DNA from: JBHIBA01 sp046758845
Lineage (GTDB): Bacteria; UBA8248; JACPRG01; G963555815
Reading direction: 5' to 3'
Assembly (NCBI GenBank): GCA_046758845.1
Contig: JBHIBA010000029.1
Location: 1-27,100, forward strand
DNA: 27,100 bases
In this document: positions 14,451-22,648 of the stretch, one piece after another
Layout: the number at the start of each line of letters is the position of its first letter
How positions within the stretch are numbered: position 1 is the first letter of the stretch
Notes under the pieces: generated by a model
Told to the model about the DNA's origin: nothing
Databases searched by the model: none
What the model saw: only the letters and a program-made list of their open reading frames with translations
Position numbers and translations under genes: made by a program

Positions 14451-15944
14451 ATGGCCACCCAAACGCCGCCCCCGCCTGCGAAGAAGCGAAGGGCAGGGGC
14501 CTGGCTCACGGAGAACCGGGTGTGGCGCTCGATCTTCCGCCGTGGCTATCCGGACAACGACCTGGACCGCGCGGCGGTCATGTTCTCCAACTTCTTCATG
14601 CACGTCCTCCCGGCGCGGACCCACGTCAACAGCCTGCGGCCAAGCTACACGTGGGGGCTGGGCATCATCTCCTTCTACCTGTTCATCATCCTGGTGGGGA
14701 CAGGGGTCCTGCTCATGTTCTTCTATATTCCTTCCACCGAGCGCGCCTACCCGGACATGAAAGACCTCCAATTCGTCGTCTCCTACGGCGTCATTCTTCG
14801 GAACCTCCACCGTTGGGCCGCTCACGCGATGGTGGCCATCGCCTTTTTCCACATGTGCCGGGTCTTCTACACCGGCAGCTACAAGCCCCCGCGCGAGTTC
14901 AACTGGGTGATCGGCGTGCTGCTCTGGGGGACCACGCTGATGCTGAGCTTCACGGGCTACCTGCTCCCCTGGGACCAGCTCGCCTACTGGGCCATCACGG
15001 TGGGAACAAGCATCGCGAGCTACCCGCCCATCATCGGCGAGAAGTTCCGCACCCTCATGCTGGGTGGCGACACGGTGGGGCAGAACGCGCTGATCCGTTT
15101 CTACGTGGCGCACGTGGTGGTCTTGCCGGCCGTTATGGTATTGCTCCTGGGCGTTCATTTTTGGCGAATCCGCAAGGATGGCGGCCTTTCGCGTCCCCTC
15201 GAAGGCCGCACCCCCGGGGTACTTTCCGCACAGGAGGGCGCGCCGTCTGCCTTCTCGCCGCAAAAAACCTACCTGCTCGTCGAGCTCGCCAAAGGGAAGA
15301 CGCCGATGGTCGACTCCCAGGCGCCCGAAGAGGAGGTCCAGAGTTGGCCCCACCTGGTCTTCCGGATGCTCACCGTGTTCGTGGGGGTCGTGGCGGTCCT
15401 GTCGATCTTGGCCTACTTCTTTGACGCGCCGCTGGAGGAGCTGGCCAATCCCGAGCATCCCCCGAACCCCGCCAAGGCGCCCTGGTACTTCCTGGGCCTG
15501 CAGGAGATGGTGAGTTACTCGGCCCTGGCGGGGGGCGTTGTGGTGCCCGCCGTCCTCATCGTCGGCCTGATGAGCATTGCCTATATCGATCGGTCCCGGG
15601 AGGGGGAGGGACTGTGGTTCACCTCGTCTCAGGGACGACGCATCACACTGGTCTCTTTCGTCGGGACCATCCCCCTTGTGCTCCTGCTCACGTACCTGCA
15701 CGAGCACTACGCGGTCCGCAAACTGATTCCCGGCGCGTCGCAGCTCGTCGTGGACCTGTTCAACCCGGGAACCATCCTGATCGTCCTCTTTGCGATCGGC
15801 TCCCTTTACACGTGGCGGCGGACCGGCTCCAGCCGGATGGGCGCGCTGGCCTTGTATTCCTACTTCCTGGCGGCCTTCGTGGTCTACACCGTCATCGGGT
15901 TCTTCTTCCGGGGGCCCAACTGGGCATGGGTGTGGCCGTGGTAG
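14451..15944 (+). CDS. Fused cytochrome b (b6 plus subunit IV-type) of a bc-type quinol oxidoreductase
   Basis: A 497-residue multi-span membrane protein. Four heme b ligands are spaced as in cytochrome b: His120-x13-His134 and His221-x14-His236. The N-terminal b6-like half includes GYLLPWDQLAYWA. A hydrophilic linker (about 245-300) precedes the subunit IV-like half. The Qo motif reads APWYF (Pro344-Trp345-Tyr346) where mitochondrial-type proteins have PEWY, so the usual Glu is absent. The complex should oxidise quinol and pass one electron to Rieske and one through the b hemes. GAGGGAGACGC before the ATG supports the start. It is followed after 27 bases by a tetraheme cytochrome c, the expected electron acceptor. 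Confidence 0.93.
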   Translation: MATQTPPPPAKKRRAGAWLTENRVWRSIFRRGYPDNDLDRAAVMFSNFFMHVLPARTHVNSLRPSYTWGLGIISFYLFIILVGTGVLLMFFYIPSTERAYPDMKDLQFVVSYGVILRNLHRWAAHAMVAIAFFHMCRVFYTGSYKPPREFNWVIGVLLWGTTLMLSFTGYLLPWDQLAYWAITVGTSIASYPPIIGEKFRTLMLGGDTVGQNALIRFYVAHVVVLPAVMVLLLGVHFWRIRKDGGLSRPLEGRTPGVLSAQEGAPSAFSPQKTYLLVELAKGKTPMVDSQAPEEEVQSWPHLVFRMLTVFVGVVAVLSILAYFFDAPLEELANPEHPPNPAKAPWYFLGLQEMVSYSALAGGVVVPAVLIVGLMSIAYIDRSREGEGLWFTSSQGRRITLVSFVGTIPLVLLLTYLHEHYAVRKLIPGASQLVVDLFNPGTILIVLFAIGSLYTWRRTGSSRMGALALYSYFLAAFVVYTVIGFFFRGPNWAWVWPW

Positions 15945-15971
15945 ACGGGGGGTTTGCACTAGCGGGGAGAG

Positions 15972-16781
15972 ATGTCTAGCCCGGGGAATCCAATGGCAGG
16001 GGTGAGCATGAGGTGGATCGCCGCCTTCGCGGGACTCAGCGCCGTGGCGGCGGTCTTTTTCCTTCTGTCCGTATGGAAGGACTATAGCCGCGAGTGGCGG
16101 GATTACCAGCGGACGTTTCGCGAAATGCTCGCCGCGCGGGCGGCGACGGTCGATGAGCGGCGGGAGGCCTTGAAGATGGGGGACCGGTTCGAGCAGATCC
16201 TGGTCGCCGAGGGCGAGCGAGTCGATCGTTGCGTCATGTGCCACCGGGGGATCGAGCACCCCGCGTTCTCAGGCGCGCCCCAACCCTTCGCCAAACACCC
16301 GGACATCCCCCGCCATCCGTTCGAGGACTTCGGCTGCACCGTCTGCCACCAAGGCCAGGGCCGCGCTACAACGGCCAAGGACGCACACGGCGAGGTCGCG
16401 TTCTGGGAAGAACCGCTCCTGCGGGCGCCATTCATCCAGGCGAGCTGCGGTCCGTGCCATGCGGGTCCTTTGAAGGGAGCTCCCCTCATCCAGCGGGGCA
16501 GGCAGTTATACCTGACAAACGCGTGTATCGGGTGTCACAAGATCCGGGGAGTGGGCGGAGCCGTCGGGCCCGACCTCACGTTCGCAGGAGAGCGGCGAAA
16601 GGACCCCAAGTGGCAAATCGCTCATCTCAAGAACCCCCAGAAGTTTTCGCCCGGCTCGACCATGCCGCCCTTTGCCCGCCTGCCTCAGAAGGACCTCGAA
16701 GCCCTCGCCGTTTACCTCCTGAGCCTGCGCCGCGCCCCAGCCGCCCTTGCGCTCGCCGCGCCGAGGGGCGAAAAAAAATGA
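15972..16781 (+). CDS. Membrane-anchored tetraheme cytochrome c of the bc-type complex
   Basis: A 269-residue cytochrome c. An N-terminal membrane segment (about residues 14-34) probably acts as an uncleaved anchor. Four heme sites are visible: CVMCH (87-91), CTVCH (122-126), CGPCH (159-163) and CIGCH (185-189). Met231 in STMPPF is the likely axial ligand of the last, class-I-like heme. The first three form a multiheme segment joined to an ordinary class I domain. GGGGAG five bases before 15972 supports this start; ATGs at 15993 and 16008 are alternatives. As the last gene of the rightward block it would carry electrons from the Rieske protein to soluble carriers. Confidence 0.9.
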   Translation: MSSPGNPMAGVSMRWIAAFAGLSAVAAVFFLLSVWKDYSREWRDYQRTFREMLAARAATVDERREALKMGDRFEQILVAEGERVDRCVMCHRGIEHPAFSGAPQPFAKHPDIPRHPFEDFGCTVCHQGQGRATTAKDAHGEVAFWEEPLLRAPFIQASCGPCHAGPLKGAPLIQRGRQLYLTNACIGCHKIRGVGGAVGPDLTFAGERRKDPKWQIAHLKNPQKFSPGSTMPPFARLPQKDLEALAVYLLSLRRAPAALALAAPRGEKK

Positions 16782-17110
16782 ATGAAACCAATGCGGGCAA
16801 GGGCGGCCGCTGAAACTGCCTGGATCGGCCTGCGGTTCATTCAGGAAAACCGCGGACGGCTTCCCTAGCGTCGCGTCCCGGAAATTTGTGAAATAAGTTC
16901 GTGCCCTTGGCAAAGCCGTGTGCCACTGGCAGCTTGCCTGCCAGTGCCGCCTTTTCGATTCTTTGAAGGCCAAGTGGAGGCACGGGCGGACAAGCCGCCC
17001 GTGGCACCCCCCATCCAGGGATATCACATATCTTCAACGAATTTCTGCGACGCGACACAAGGCCGGGTTTTGCTGCCCGTTCAATGGACAGTCACGAATT
17101 GCCTATCCCA
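16782..17110. other. Convergent intergenic region with a REPIN-like repeat
   Basis: The 329 bases lie between two converging genes and contain no credible coding frame. The centre holds the inverted hairpin pair listed separately, a usual location for REP-type repeats. The hairpins could also stop transcription arriving from either side, but neither has a long T-run. Confidence 0.5.
16921..17006. repeat. REPIN-like doublet: two inverted copies of one hairpin repeat
   Basis: Hairpin 1 (16924-16946) is CACTGGCAG, loop CTTGC, and its complement. Hairpin 2 (16981-17003) is CACGGGCGG, loop ACAAG, and its complement. Read on the opposite strand, hairpin 2 becomes the same design with loop CTTGT, and both copies start with TGCCAC at the outer edge. 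Stem differences are compensated on both sides, so each 9-bp stem stays perfect. About 34 bases separate the hairpins. The inverted arrangement is that of REP doublets (REPINs). Confidence 0.65.
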
Positions 17111-18268
17111 TCAATGGCTGTGCGTCGTGAGCCTTTCCTCGAAGGTCTCCCCGGCGGCGAAACGCTCGATGGAGAGGGAAGAGACGTCGATGGTTCGGGC
17201 TTCTCCGTCGAGGATGAACTCCGCCATGAGCCTCCCGGTCACGGGGCTGTGCATGAAGCCGTGGCCGCTGAATCCGTTGGCCACCAGAAACCCTTCCACC
17301 CCCGGGACGGGACCCATGATGGCGTGGTTGTCTGGGGAGATCTCGTACGTGCCGGCCCATTCACCGACGACCTCCGCCCTTGCCATAGCGGGAATCCGCT
17401 GACGGGCCTGCTCGACCGCCCAAACCATCCCTTCCCAGTCCGTCACCGTGTTGTGACTGGGCTCGACGTCCCGGGGACCGTAGAGGAGGAAGCCCTGACC
17501 TTCGCGCCGATACGCCGTACCCCGCTGGAGATCGATAATCACGGGAACCACGCCCTCGATCGCGGGAATCGGCCCGGACACGAAGATTTGCCGGCGAATC
17601 GGTTCGACCCGGATGTCGATGCCGACCATCCGGCCGATCTCGGCGGCGAAGGGCCCGCCTGCGTTCACGACCGTCCGCGTCGAAATGCTGCCCTTCTCCG
17701 TCCTCACCGACAGGACGCGCCCCGAGGAGACCTCAATGCCTGTGGCTCGGGTCTGCTGGTAAATCTTGGCCCCGAGCTCACGCGCGCGCCTCCGATAACC
17801 CTCGACCACCTCGGCGGGCCCCATGAAGCCGTCCCGGGCGCAGGAGGTCGCCCCCAGGAGGTCATCGGTCTGGACGTAGGGCCACCGGGATTGGACCTCA
17901 TCGGGCGTCAAAAGCTCCACGTCCCGAATCCCGAGGCGGGCGTAGAGGACCTGGTTCGCCTTGAACTGTTCAAGCTGAGGCTCCGTTGAGGCCAGCATCA
18001 GGTAGCCGACCCGGCGGAATTCGGGGTCAACGCCGAATTCCTCCTTGAACCGGTCAATAACGGCGAAGGCCTCAAGGGAGAATCGGACGTTGACCTCGGT
18101 TGAGAAGTCCAGGCGCACTCCGCCCGTGCATCGCCCAGTCGATCCCTCGCCGAGGAAATCCTTCTCCAAGAGGACCACGCCGTTCAGGCCGCGCTTGGCC
18201 AGATGATAGGCCGTGCTGAGGCCCACGGCGCCCCCGCCGATGATGACGACTTCGGCCGTTTTTTCCAT
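17111..18268 (-). CDS. DAO-family FAD-dependent oxidoreductase (sarcosine oxidase beta/glycine oxidase-like)
   Basis: A 385-residue flavoprotein of the D-amino-acid-oxidase family. The N-terminal dinucleotide fold is clear (VVIIGGGAVGLSTAYHL, Gly motif at 11-16), followed by LLEKDFLGEGSTGRCTGGVR. The C-terminal FAD motif lies in ISPDNHAIMGPVPGVEGFLVANGFSGHG. Relatives oxidise the C-N bond of secondary or primary amino acids such as sarcosine, glycine or proline; the substrate here is unknown. The ATG at 18268 is chosen over one seven codons upstream because GGAGGG lies seven bases before it. It is the last gene of the minus-strand region, 257 bases after the SDR, and converges on the redox block. 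Confidence 0.88.
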   Translation of the reverse strand: MEKTAEVVIIGGGAVGLSTAYHLAKRGLNGVVLLEKDFLGEGSTGRCTGGVRLDFSTEVNVRFSLEAFAVIDRFKEEFGVDPEFRRVGYLMLASTEPQLEQFKANQVLYARLGIRDVELLTPDEVQSRWPYVQTDDLLGATSCARDGFMGPAEVVEGYRRRARELGAKIYQQTRATGIEVSSGRVLSVRTEKGSISTRTVVNAGGPFAAEIGRMVGIDIRVEPIRRQIFVSGPIPAIEGVVPVIIDLQRGTAYRREGQGFLLYGPRDVEPSHNTVTDWEGMVWAVEQARQRIPAMARAEVVGEWAGTYEISPDNHAIMGPVPGVEGFLVANGFSGHGFMHSPVTGRLMAEFILDGEARTIDVSSLSIERFAAGETFEERLTTHSH

Positions 18269-18525
18269 CGGAGCGCCCTCCGGTTCCACTATGGGCTACG
18301 GTCACGGGGTTAGAGGACTCGGGGGAGGATTTGCCGGCTGATGAGGTCCATCGTCTTTCCAGGCGATGGGCGCAACCCGCAGCCGAGATCGGGGCTTTCA
18401 TCCCCATCTACCAAATCTCAACTACGCGCAGCCTTCCTGATGCGGCAGATGAATGCGGCTGGCCCGGCCCTATGGCTTCGGTGAGTTACAACCCTTTATC
18501 TCTCCATCCGGGCAATCAGGGAAGA

Positions 18526-19290
18526 TCACTTGGCCGTCTGGCCTCCATCCACGGGCAGAACAACTCCCGTGACGTAGTCCGAGGCGGGGGAAGCGAAGAA
18601 CAGGATAGCCGCCGCCACATCCTGGGGAGTGCCCGGCCGCCGCAAGGGAACGTTCTCCCGGATGAACTTTTGTCCCGACTCCGACTCCAGAAACTCCCGA
18701 CTCATGTCGGTCATGACGTACCCAGGGCAGACAGCGTTGACGAAGATGCCGTCCCTCGCTAGCTCCACGGCCATGCCGCGGGTGAGGGACGCCAGACCCC
18801 CCTTGGCCGCTCCGTAAGCCGATAAGCCGGGCATCCCCACAAGGGCGGAAGCCGAAACGACGTTGATGATCTTTCCTCCGCCGCCCTTGCGCATGACCTC
18901 GGAGGCTTGCTTGGCGCACAAATAGGCCCCCCGCAGGTCGATGGCGTGGGTCCGGTCCCAATCCTCCAGGGTCGTGTCCCAAAACGGCTTGCCGATCCCG
19001 ATGCCGGCGTTGTTGACCAGGATGTTCAGGCCGCCGCAGGCCCTCACCGTTCGGCGGAACACGCGGGCGACGGCATCGGGGTCAGAAAGGTCCGCCTTGA
19101 GGCAGAGGCTGTCCGGCTGTCCACCTTTTCCGGACGCAGCCTCCGCCACCGCCTCGGCTGACCCCTCAAGGGCGTTGCGGTCCCGCCCCACCAGGACCAC
19201 TCGCGCCCCCGCCCCGGCCAGAGCGACGGCTGCAGCCCTTCCGATACCACGGCTGGCACCGGTGATCAGAGCAATCCGCCCCCCGAGGTC
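18526..19290 (-). CDS. Short-chain dehydrogenase/reductase with unresolved start (possible +1 frameshift)
   Basis: A classical SDR (FabG-like). The frame downstream of 19200 has NNAG (in LVNNAGIG), YGAAK active-site residues and a VDGG end. The first in-frame GTG (19200) would delete the cofactor loop. That loop, DLGGRIALITGASRGIG, is present in the same frame upstream, from about 19290. No ATG, GTG or TTG lies in frame before it: an ATG at 19294-19292 is followed by one extra T, putting it out of frame. Either a single-base error or mutation separates start and body, or a non-standard start is used. The tetrad Asn is Asp (IDLRG). It lies in the catabolic region with the DAO-type gene downstream. 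Confidence 0.75.
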   Translation of the reverse strand, partial: DLGGRIALITGASRGIGRAAAVALAGAGARVVLVGRDRNALEGSAEAVAEAASGKGGQPDSLCLKADLSDPDAVARVFRRTVRACGGLNILVNNAGIGIGKPFWDTTLEDWDRTHAIDLRGAYLCAKQASEVMRKGGGGKIINVVSASALVGMPGLSAYGAAKGGLASLTRGMAVELARDGIFVNAVCPGYVMTDMSREFLESESGQKFIRENVPLRRPGTPQDVAAAILFFASPASDYVTGVVLPVDGGQTAK

Positions 19291-19554
19291 ACATAATCCC
19301 CGGCGCTCTTGGCTCGAAACGATCCCTCAAACCTCCCCTGCCCCAACTTCACACGCCGCTTAGTTCCACGGATGCGCGGGCTTTTTTGGGTCTACGGGAC
19401 GAGGAGTCGGACCGTAAGCAGGCCCCGGCCCCGGGGGGCATGACAGCAGAAGCGCGTCCAACGCCGGCCCGGACGTCGAATGTCCTTGCCCAGGGGTCGC
19501 GGCAACGTCCTTCCTCGCCCCTTGTAGGGTCTTTCGGGCAGTCTCGATGCATCC

Positions 19555-20832
19555 TCAGATGGGGACGACCGTCATCTCCTCCACCGGCCACTTGGAGAGG
19601 AATTCCACCCCCGTCCGGGTGACGTGGATGACCTCCTCGATGCGCACGCCCTGCCCCTCGTGGTCCCCCTCCTGGGTCTCGATGGCGAAGCACATGTCCT
19701 CCTCGATGGTCATCGGATGCTCCAGCGAGCAGCCCCGCCAGACCAGGGGAGGCTCGTAGAGGGTGAGGCCGATGCCGTGGGCCCAGTTATTGCCCGCCGT
19801 CTGGTCCTCGTGCATCACACCGATGTCGCCCCAGACCTTCGGGCCGGGCGGCCACTTTTCGGCGATCTGCTTGGTGGAAACGCCGGGCTTGATGATGTTG
19901 ATGGCGTCGTAGAGCCAGTCGTAGGCCCGCTGGTAGGCCTCCTTAGTGGCCTTCCTCGGCTCGCCCAGGCTGAAGGTCCGATAGTAACAGGTCTTGTATC
20001 CGTTCCACGAGGCGTTGTAGCAATCCATGTAGAGGACGTCGCGGGGGTTGAGCCGCCGGCCCGTCCAGTGCCGGAGGTTCGGCCAGGTGTAGGGACCAGA
20101 GGTCACGAAGACCCCGGAGTGGACCTCCCCGCCGTTGCGGTAGCAGGCCCGGAAGGCCTCGCCCAGCAGTTCATTCTCCGAGACGCCCGGCCGAAGGTTG
20201 CTGCGCACGGCCTCGAACATGGCGTCGCTGATGGTGCACACGTTCCGCAGGCACTGGATCTCCTCCGGGAGCTTGATCTTCCGGGCCTCCAGCAAGGCCA
20301 GGTAGCCTTCGCCGGTGGTCTTCACGCCCTTCTTCTCAAAGGCCCCCTCGATGAAGGGATCGGAGAAGTCCAAGGCCAGGGGCTCTTTCTCGACGTTGTG
20401 CTTCTTGAGGTCGTCGTAGATCTGATCCACGAAGCGCTTCACCGCCGCCTCGTGGGCCCCCTTGCCCATGCACCGCGCGATCCAGCCCATGCCCGTAATG
20501 GCATACTTCACGTTCCCCGACCCCAACCAGGGCGCGAAGCGTTCGGTATGGTATCCGATGTCTCCCTGCTCATAGATGATGGGCCAGTCGGCGCCCCGGC
20601 ACAGGAGCGAGTACCGAAGGCCGGAGCTGGGGGTCGTCCATTGGGGGGTGTAGGTGCTGGTGATGTAGCGGGTGTTCCATTCGTTAAGAGACAGAAAAGC
20701 GCCGACCTTGGACACCTCGAAGAGCTGTTCCTTCGCGCGGGCCAGCCTCCCGTCCCGAAGCTTGTCCAGGTTGATGCCCTGGATCCAGTCCACAGACGAC
20801 ATGGGATACGACATGCCGTATAGCTCGGTCAT
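19555..20832 (-). CDS. M24 peptidase-fold protein (Xaa-Pro peptidase/creatinase/DddP-like), atypical metal site
   Basis: A 425-residue two-domain pita-bread protein. The N-terminal creatinase-like domain covers about 1-180 and the M24 domain about 185-420. Of the five usual metal ligands, Asp270 (YMDCY), His352 (AHGIG), Glu385 (FAIETQEG) and Glu399 (RIEE) are in place. The second Asp, normally in a D-x-T/S-R-T context, is Cys282 (TCYYRTF). Family members include Xaa-Pro peptidases, metal-free creatinase, and the DMSP lyase DddP, so the reaction need not be peptide cleavage. GAGGAGAGA directly precedes the ATG at 20832. It lies between the HpaB-like and SDR genes of a catabolic cluster; 206 bases without a gene separate it from HpaB-like. 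Confidence 0.82.
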   Translation of the reverse strand: MTELYGMSYPMSSVDWIQGINLDKLRDGRLARAKEQLFEVSKVGAFLSLNEWNTRYITSTYTPQWTTPSSGLRYSLLCRGADWPIIYEQGDIGYHTERFAPWLGSGNVKYAITGMGWIARCMGKGAHEAAVKRFVDQIYDDLKKHNVEKEPLALDFSDPFIEGAFEKKGVKTTGEGYLALLEARKIKLPEEIQCLRNVCTISDAMFEAVRSNLRPGVSENELLGEAFRACYRNGGEVHSGVFVTSGPYTWPNLRHWTGRRLNPRDVLYMDCYNASWNGYKTCYYRTFSLGEPRKATKEAYQRAYDWLYDAINIIKPGVSTKQIAEKWPPGPKVWGDIGVMHEDQTAGNNWAHGIGLTLYEPPLVWRGCSLEHPMTIEEDMCFAIETQEGDHEGQGVRIEEVIHVTRTGVEFLSKWPVEEMTVVPI

Positions 20833-21038
20833 TCTCTCCTCCTTCCGCCCCTATGGGGCGCATGGTCTTGTACGGATGCCCCACCCGCGGAGAACGGATG
20901 GCGCCGGGCGATCGCTCCCGCATTTCACCCTTCGCAGAGCCAGAGAGAGTATATTCCCACCCCGTTGTACGCTGGGCCATGATCTACGTCAGTTCCGGGC
21001 GGCGCCTCGATGTTCGAGGGCCCGGATCGGGATCCCGC

Positions 21039-22478
21039 TCAAGGTCCTTCAAGGGCTTCCAGCACGAGCTTCTTGCACCGTTCCAGGTCGTAGTCCCGGT
21101 AGGTGGTCAGGGTCTGGGCCTCCAGGGAGCCCTCGCCATGGAGGGAGACCACATAATTGTAGCCGCCGAACTCGGAGGCCGTCAGGTCTTTGATGAGATT
21201 GAACAGCCGCAGGCGCCTCTCCGTGGGAACGGAGGGGACGCCCCGCAGGTACTTGGCCAGGAGGCCGTGGACCTCGGGGTTGAGATAGTCCGCCTCCGAC
21301 GGCTGCGTGATGACCAGCCCCCCGGCGATGTCTTGCAGGAGACGGCTGGCCTCGTGGAAGTGGCTGGCGAAGTAGTGTTTGCCGACGTTCAGAAAGACAG
21401 AGTTGGGCGCGGCGATCCCCGGCTCCATGCGCTCGCAGTCCAGGGCGGCCGCCTTGGTGCAGGCCCGGATAACCTCGGTGTAGGTGATCAGGCGGGTGAT
21501 CTTGTCCCGGACGTGGCCGGCGCTCCCTACCCCGTTGGCTTCGGCGATGAGCTGCGCCGCCCCGATGAACAGGTCCCCCGTGGGCGGTTTGTAGCTGATC
21601 GCCGTAAACCGGTGGAAGCGGGCGAACAGGCCCGCCAGGGGCCCCGCGTACTCCCACTCCCCGCACAGGAACACCCGCTCCCAGGGGACCAGGACGTCGT
21701 CGAAGAGGGTCACCGATTCGGTTTCGATGTGATAACGGCTGATGGGGTAGTCGAAGCCGCTCTGTTCACGATGGGTCGTTGGCCGGCAAACCAGCTTCAG
21801 GCCCTTCGACGCCGCCGGCACGGCGAAGGCCACCGCGTAGTCCGCATCCTCCTGCGCCATGGCCCGGGTCGGCAGAACGATGATCTCGTCCGCCACCGGC
21901 CCCATGGTGGTGTGGGCCTTCGCCCCCCGGACGACGATGCCCTCCTCCCGCCGATCCACGATCCGGACGTACAGGTCCGGGTCCTCCTGCTGGTGCGGAC
22001 GTTTGCCGCGGTCCCCCTTGACGTCGGTCTGCGCCACGGCGAGGCTGAGGTCTTCGGCGCGGCAGCGGGACAGGTAGGCCGCGACGCGCGAGGAATAGTC
22101 CGTTGCCTTCGCCCGGTCCAGGTGATGAGAGATGACGGTGAGGGCGAAGAGGGCATCGGAGCCGATGGCCTTGATAATGTTCAGGACGCTTCGGGCCCCT
22201 TCGGTGGTCTTTTCGATCAGTTCCGTCCGGCGCAAGAGGTCATCGGCGCTCCGGAGAAAGGCGAAATACCGGCTGTAAGGGGCGCCCTCACCTTCGGAGA
22301 CGACGAAGAGGTCTCGCAGATCCTCGCGCTGAGCCAGCCGGAAGACGGACGCGCCGTGCTCGACGCAGATCCCCAGGACGGGGTGCGTGGTCACGTCCTC
22401 CACCCGCCTGCCCCCCTGGAAAACCGTCCGGCCGTCCCGCAAGCCGGCCACGTATTCTTCCGGGGACCGAATCCCCAC
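21039..22478 (-). CDS. HpaB/4-hydroxybutyryl-CoA dehydratase-family flavoprotein
   Basis: A 479-residue member of the family that includes 4-hydroxyphenylacetate 3-monooxygenase (HpaB, FADH2-dependent) and 4-hydroxybutyryl-CoA dehydratase. Family signatures include GIVVRGAKAHTTMGPVADE, the FDDVLVPWERVFLCGEW stretch and FHRFTAISYKPP. The Cys pair that binds the [4Fe-4S] cluster in the dehydratase is not seen in the expected N-terminal region (around APYSRYFAFLRSADD), favouring an oxygenase-type flavoenzyme. The start is GTG at 22478 with GGAGG eight bases upstream; an ATG between them is in another frame. The product probably acts on a phenolic or acyl-CoA substrate, in keeping with the neighbouring CoA ligase. 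No small flavin-reductase partner is visible nearby. Confidence 0.85.
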   Translation of the reverse strand: MGIRSPEEYVAGLRDGRTVFQGGRRVEDVTTHPVLGICVEHGASVFRLAQREDLRDLFVVSEGEGAPYSRYFAFLRSADDLLRRTELIEKTTEGARSVLNIIKAIGSDALFALTVISHHLDRAKATDYSSRVAAYLSRCRAEDLSLAVAQTDVKGDRGKRPHQQEDPDLYVRIVDRREEGIVVRGAKAHTTMGPVADEIIVLPTRAMAQEDADYAVAFAVPAASKGLKLVCRPTTHREQSGFDYPISRYHIETESVTLFDDVLVPWERVFLCGEWEYAGPLAGLFARFHRFTAISYKPPTGDLFIGAAQLIAEANGVGSAGHVRDKITRLITYTEVIRACTKAAALDCERMEPGIAAPNSVFLNVGKHYFASHFHEASRLLQDIAGGLVITQPSEADYLNPEVHGLLAKYLRGVPSVPTERRLRLFNLIKDLTASEFGGYNYVVSLHGEGSLEAQTLTTYRDYDLERCKKLVLEALEGP

Positions 22479-22492
22479 CGCATCTTCCTCCT

Positions 22493-22640
22493 TTGCTCGC
22501 TACGCTCGGGTTGCGAGGTACGGGTTACGCGTTACGGGTTGCCAGTTGCTCGCTACGCTCGGGTTGCGTGTTGCGAGTTCCGGCTTACAGCATCTCCTAA
22601 CTCGCAACTCGTAACTCGCAACCCCGGCCCAAAGGGCCGG
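22493..22640. repeat. Short repeat cluster between two catabolic genes, with terminal hairpin
   Basis: A 23-base direct repeat (beginning TTGCTCGCTACGCTC) occurs at 22493-22515 and 22546-22568. The surroundings are built of related words (GGTTACG, GTTGCGAG) and, from about 22600, their complements (CGCAACTCGTAACTCGCAAC), so the region can fold back on itself. A perfect 7-bp hairpin CCGGCCC-AAA-GGGCCGG closes it at 22624-22640. It sits in the gap between the CoA ligase and HpaB-like genes. Similar tracts are common as dispersed intergenic repeats; no coding frame is present. Confidence 0.6.
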
Positions 22641-22648
22641 CCCGGTCC

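Noticed and set aside
14136..16259. 707-codon open frame on the minus strand
   Set aside because: It lies antisense to the Rieske, cytochrome b and cytochrome c genes, whose motifs are unambiguous. Its translation is low-complexity and charged.
20940..20975. TATACT on the minus strand as a -10 box for the M24 gene
   Set aside because: The -35 position (CCCAGC or neighbours) does not resemble the consensus, so it is left uncalled.
22493..22568. CRISPR array
   Set aside because: Only two copies of a 23-base repeat with a 30-base gap made of related words, and no cas genes in the window.
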